NCBI GenBank assembly: GCA_027858275.1
Contig: JAQIDA010000070.1
Location: 1-7,071 of the forward strand
Direction of reading: 5' to 3'
Source of the DNA: Candidatus Kapaibacterium sp.
GTDB taxonomy: Bacteria; Bacteroidota; Ignavibacteria; Kapaibacteriales; UBA2268
Length of the DNA stretch: 7,071 nt
This document shows positions 4,421-7,071 of this stretch, one piece after another (position 1 is the stretch's first letter; every line of letters starts with the position of its first letter). The notes under the pieces are model-generated. The model had not been told where the DNA came from and did no database searches. It saw only the letters and a program-made list of their open reading frames with translations. Both the position numbers and the translations under genes were made by a program.

Positions 4421-7063
4421 TGAGATTTTGAGGTTTTTAATCATTACCGGTGTTGTTCCGCTGTTTTCAAGGAAGATTACCTTGTCAGGGGCTTCTACGG
4501 GGTAAGGGGCAATATCAAATGTGCCGGGTCTGTCGATTCTGCGTCTGAGCCAATCGTATCCGTTGGCAATCAAATATGCTTGGATACCTGTTCCGGTGAG
4601 TTCGCCGACGCTGTCTATGTATGTGTCTGTGGGACGATCTGTATTTGAGGTAAACACTACTGAATCAAGGAATATGCCTTCCGCGTCAGGAGTGAATTTC
4701 ACTTCAAATATTTGTTCTACTCCGGGTTTGATTATCCAAGGTTTTTCATCAGTGGGATCTTCACCATATTCTTCGAATGCCATCCAATCCAAAACTTCAT
4801 AGACAGGTTTCAATTCAGGACCTGTGTAGCTGTAAATTTCAAGTGCGGATGAACCGATGTTCTGAACTGTTACAATACCGTATTTGCTGTCGTCTACGTT
4901 TACTGAGCCGAAGTCGTATCTGCCGACTACAATTCTCGGTGCGCCTACATTGGCTTGAACATACGCTTTGTACCAGAAGAAACACGGATCGCCGACTCCG
5001 ATGGAGTCTTCATACATACCTTCTTCTGTGGCTGTGAATTTAACTTTAAACGACACCGAATCCAGAGGAGGAACTATTGTAACAATAGGATTTTCGGTAA
5101 TTTCAAAGCCTTGTGTTCCGAATAATAATTTGAGCTGAGTTAAATTAAGGTCGCCGACTTTGGAGTCATTGATAACCCAGAATGTATGTTCTGCGGATTC
5201 GCCGACGGCAAGTCTGCCGAAGTTATATTCGTCTTCATGGATTGAAATCAAAGTCGGATAGAAATCAATTACAATTGTAGTGTCATTGCCGCGACGATCA
5301 CTGAAAACAAGCACAGCGCGAGCTTCTTGTTGTTTGTCGATAACCTCGAGACTCCAATCTGTTTTTCTTGTTTCTCCGGCAATGATTCTGCCATACTCAA
5401 ATATATAATTATAGCTGAGCTGTGAGGCCATATATATCAATGACAAATTTGATCTGTATTCAGCTTCATCAGGCATATCTGTAACCTTACCGTCAACATT
5501 ACCGAAACAGTCGATTTCCCATTCGGGATCAGGAGCTACAGTGTCGGGAATCGACAGATCTCCGAGAGCTACACTTGTGGGGAAACCATAAGTATCACAC
5601 CATGAATTACCGTAAGCATAAGCTGTGAAAGGAGCTTTTGCTCTAATTTTGTAAACACCGTCATGGTTCAATCTGATAGTCTTCGAGAAATAACGCTTGT
5701 TGTTAATTTTAACTTGGAATTCATCACCGGGATTTGCTTCCATATTGTTGAACTGAATCCACTCAAATTTTCCGTCTTTAACTTCGGCAAATAAGAGGTC
5801 ATCGGGAATAGTTCCGTATTCAGTCGCTTCATATACAACGTTAATGAAGTTGTTGTCAAACCCAAAACCGCCTCTGATACCCGGAGTATTGAATACAATT
5901 TCTTCCTGATACTGTTCCAAAGGAGTCAATATCATCTGGAAGGGATCAGTATCGTTTGCAGCATCATCTTGAATACCGGGATTGTACTGAGTAACACTAA
6001 TAGGTTTATTACCTGAAATAACTACCGGAATCGGATCGCCTTCAGCGGCTCTGTATTCGAGCCAGCCTTCACCGTGAAGACCGCCGGCCTTAGGTATAAG
6101 ACCAAGTGCTTGTCCGTCTCGATAAATCTGTGTGTCATTTTCTTTAGCAAAGACTCTAATAAATGAGTTTTTAAATCTACTGAATATCGGAGTAACATGA
6201 TATTCTGTTCCCCATGTGTTTGTAGGCAGATCCATTTCAATCAATACATCGCAAGCGGCAATACCGGTCGGAATATAGGCGCAGAAGTTTCCGGAGATGA
6301 CTCCGATTGGTAAATTTCCTCTGACTTTAGTTCCTGTCAAATCACCGTGCTTGGAGATAGTACCGATTGTCAATACATCCGCGGAGTTCATTCTTTCGCT
6401 GATTACGTCACCGGGCCATCTTCCCCCGGCAGTTTCTGTCCAATCTTCGCCGCCTAAAGTAACTCTCACTGAAGTTTTGTCATAAGCAGTGACGATTGAT
6501 GTGTAACTCGGAAGCCACTGCATTGCATTGTGACCGCCTGAAGGATCAGGCCATGACGCGACGATATACTCTTTGCCGAAACCTGACAAAGGAATAGCAA
6601 GATAGCCGTCACTTGTATAAGCAAAACGGAGAACTCCGTATACAATTATAGGATCTTTGGATGTGATATGAATACCCGCACCGGAAAATACTTGTTCAAT
6701 AAGTGGTCGTTCTCTGTCTGTTTTTGAATATGGCAGAGCAATACCCGGAGTTAATGAAAACTCAATAATATCGTTAGGAATGGTTTTTTGTACTTTCAAA
6801 TATCCTTTACCGGGAACTTCTAATTTAACATCTGTCTCTACACCTGAAGAAACATATATTTTAATAAAATTTTTGGCGCCTGCTGTTGGCCAAGGCGGAT
6901 GGAAAGTCAGAAAGAATTCTGTTCCGACGTTACTGGCACCGAGGAGTTTCGGCAAATTTCTTTTCATTTCTTCGACATCGGCATCAGCTGAATAACTGAT
7001 TGCGGGAAGCGCAATAAACATTGCTAAAAGCAAGATTGCGAATTTTGTAAATAATTTCTTCAT
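4418..7063 (-). CDS. N-terminal half: signal peptide, IgGFc-binding-type region, ASH repeats
   Basis: This half is 881 residues. The start at ATG 7063 is supported by a typical signal peptide directly after it: MKKLFTK, a hydrophobic core at about 8-20, and likely cleavage near A26 (SYSA/DADV). Residues about 45-490 match the IgGFc-binding protein N-terminal family: GTEFFLTF near 47, PIIVYGVLRF at 138-147 followed by YLAIPLSGFGKEYIVASW, and DLTGTKVRGNLPIGVISG at 241-258 followed by NFCAYIPTGIAACD and then TWGTEY at 283. Two ASH/choice-of-anchor-D-like sandwiches follow (YNFGRLAVGES at 613-623, YDFGSVNVDD at 716-725), each ending in a VKFT segment and an EG turn. A third starts at about 829 and is cut at 881. 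Made alone, the product would reach the periplasm but lack the T9SS sorting domain. Its promoter is outside the window. Confidence 0.9.
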   Translation of the reverse strand: MKKLFTKFAILLLAMFIALPAISYSADADVEEMKRNLPKLLGASNVGTEFFLTFHPPWPTAGAKNFIKIYVSSGVETDVKLEVPGKGYLKVQKTIPNDIIEFSLTPGIALPYSKTDRERPLIEQVFSGAGIHITSKDPIIVYGVLRFAYTSDGYLAIPLSGFGKEYIVASWPDPSGGHNAMQWLPSYTSIVTAYDKTSVRVTLGGEDWTETAGGRWPGDVISERMNSADVLTIGTISKHGDLTGTKVRGNLPIGVISGNFCAYIPTGIAACDVLIEMDLPTNTWGTEYHVTPIFSRFKNSFIRVFAKENDTQIYRDGQALGLIPKAGGLHGEGWLEYRAAEGDPIPVVISGNKPISVTQYNPGIQDDAANDTDPFQMILTPLEQYQEEIVFNTPGIRGGFGFDNNFINVVYEATEYGTIPDDLLFAEVKDGKFEWIQFNNMEANPGDEFQVKINNKRYFSKTIRLNHDGVYKIRAKAPFTAYAYGNSWCDTYGFPTSVALGDLSIPDTVAPDPEWEIDCFGNVDGKVTDMPDEAEYRSNLSLIYMASQLSYNYIFEYGRIIAGETRKTDWSLEVIDKQQEARAVLVFSDRRGNDTTIVIDFYPTLISIHEDEYNFGRLAVGESAEHTFWVINDSKVGDLNLTQLKLLFGTQGFEITENPIVTIVPPLDSVSFKVKFTATEEGMYEDSIGVGDPCFFWYKAYVQANVGAPRIVVGRYDFGSVNVDDSKYGIVTVQNIGSSALEIYSYTGPELKPVYEVLDWMAFEEYGEDPTDEKPWIIKPGVEQIFEVKFTPDAEGIFLDSVVFTSNTDRPTDTYIDSVGELTGTGIQAYLIANGYDWLRRRIDRPGTFDIAPYPVEAPDKVIFLENSGTTPVMIKNLKIS

Positions 7064-7071
7064 TACAGACC

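Larger units (their letters stand above)
2726..7063 (-). pseudogene. Giant T9SS-secreted surface protein, interrupted by one in-frame TAA
   Basis: Read as one gene, this spans 1445 codons plus a final TAA at 2728-2726. The only interruption is the TAA at 4420-4418 (codon 882). Codons 883 and 884 (GAT ATT) follow in the same frame, and then GTG at 4411 opens the second half. The order of parts is a Sec signal peptide (1-26), an IgGFc-binding-type region (about 45-490), two ASH-like repeats (about 607-705 and 709-827), a third ASH-like domain cut by the stop (about 829-943), further beta-sandwich domains, a possible cohesin-like domain (about 1215-1346), and the T9SS sorting domain (1366-1445). 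This is a normal layout for a cell-surface or secreted T9SS cargo, with the export signal first and the sorting signal last. The stop separates the two signals. A recent nonsense mutation, a sequencing or assembly error, or stop readthrough could each explain it. Confidence 0.85.

Noticed and set aside
4777..5037. Plus-strand ORF rich in Arg, Cys and Leu
   Set aside because: It is antisense to well-supported ASH-type domains of the cargo gene, and its composition is what the reverse of that sequence gives.

Overview
The window looks like chromosomal DNA from a Gram-negative bacterium of the Bacteroidota/Chlorobiota (FCB) group. The main evidence is a very long secreted protein on the minus strand. 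It begins with a Sec signal peptide and an IgGFc-binding-type domain, continues through ASH/choice-of-anchor-D-like beta-sandwich repeats, and ends in a type IX secretion (T9SS) type A sorting domain. That architecture is typical of Bacteroidota, Ignavibacteria and Kapabacteria. A finer placement would be a guess.

Layout, left to right. (1) Positions 3-1016, plus strand: the 3' part of a gene whose start lies outside the window. The product is unrecognised; its last third looks like an outer-membrane beta-barrel. (2) Positions 1051-2526, minus strand, convergent with the first gene: a complete phage-type terminase large subunit (ATPase plus nuclease) with all its recognisable catalytic motifs, but no other phage gene beside it. 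(3) Positions 2527-2725: a gap holding the terminase leader, including a Shine-Dalgarno-led five-codon mini-ORF, and a strong rho-independent terminator. (4) Positions 2726-7063, minus strand: the large T9SS cargo gene, split at 4418-4420 by one in-frame TAA. The two halves are in the same frame with no other stop, and an ASH-type domain is cut in two by the stop.

No shared pathway links the genes. The T9SS cargo gene and the terminase lie on the same strand, but the terminator at 2662-2695 separates them, so the terminase probably has its own promoter. The two observations most worth following up are the clean single-stop interruption of the giant surface protein, which puts the export signal and the sorting signal in different ORFs, and the lone but apparently intact terminase among host-type genes. 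No CRISPR array, tRNA, rRNA, insertion sequence or attachment site was seen.
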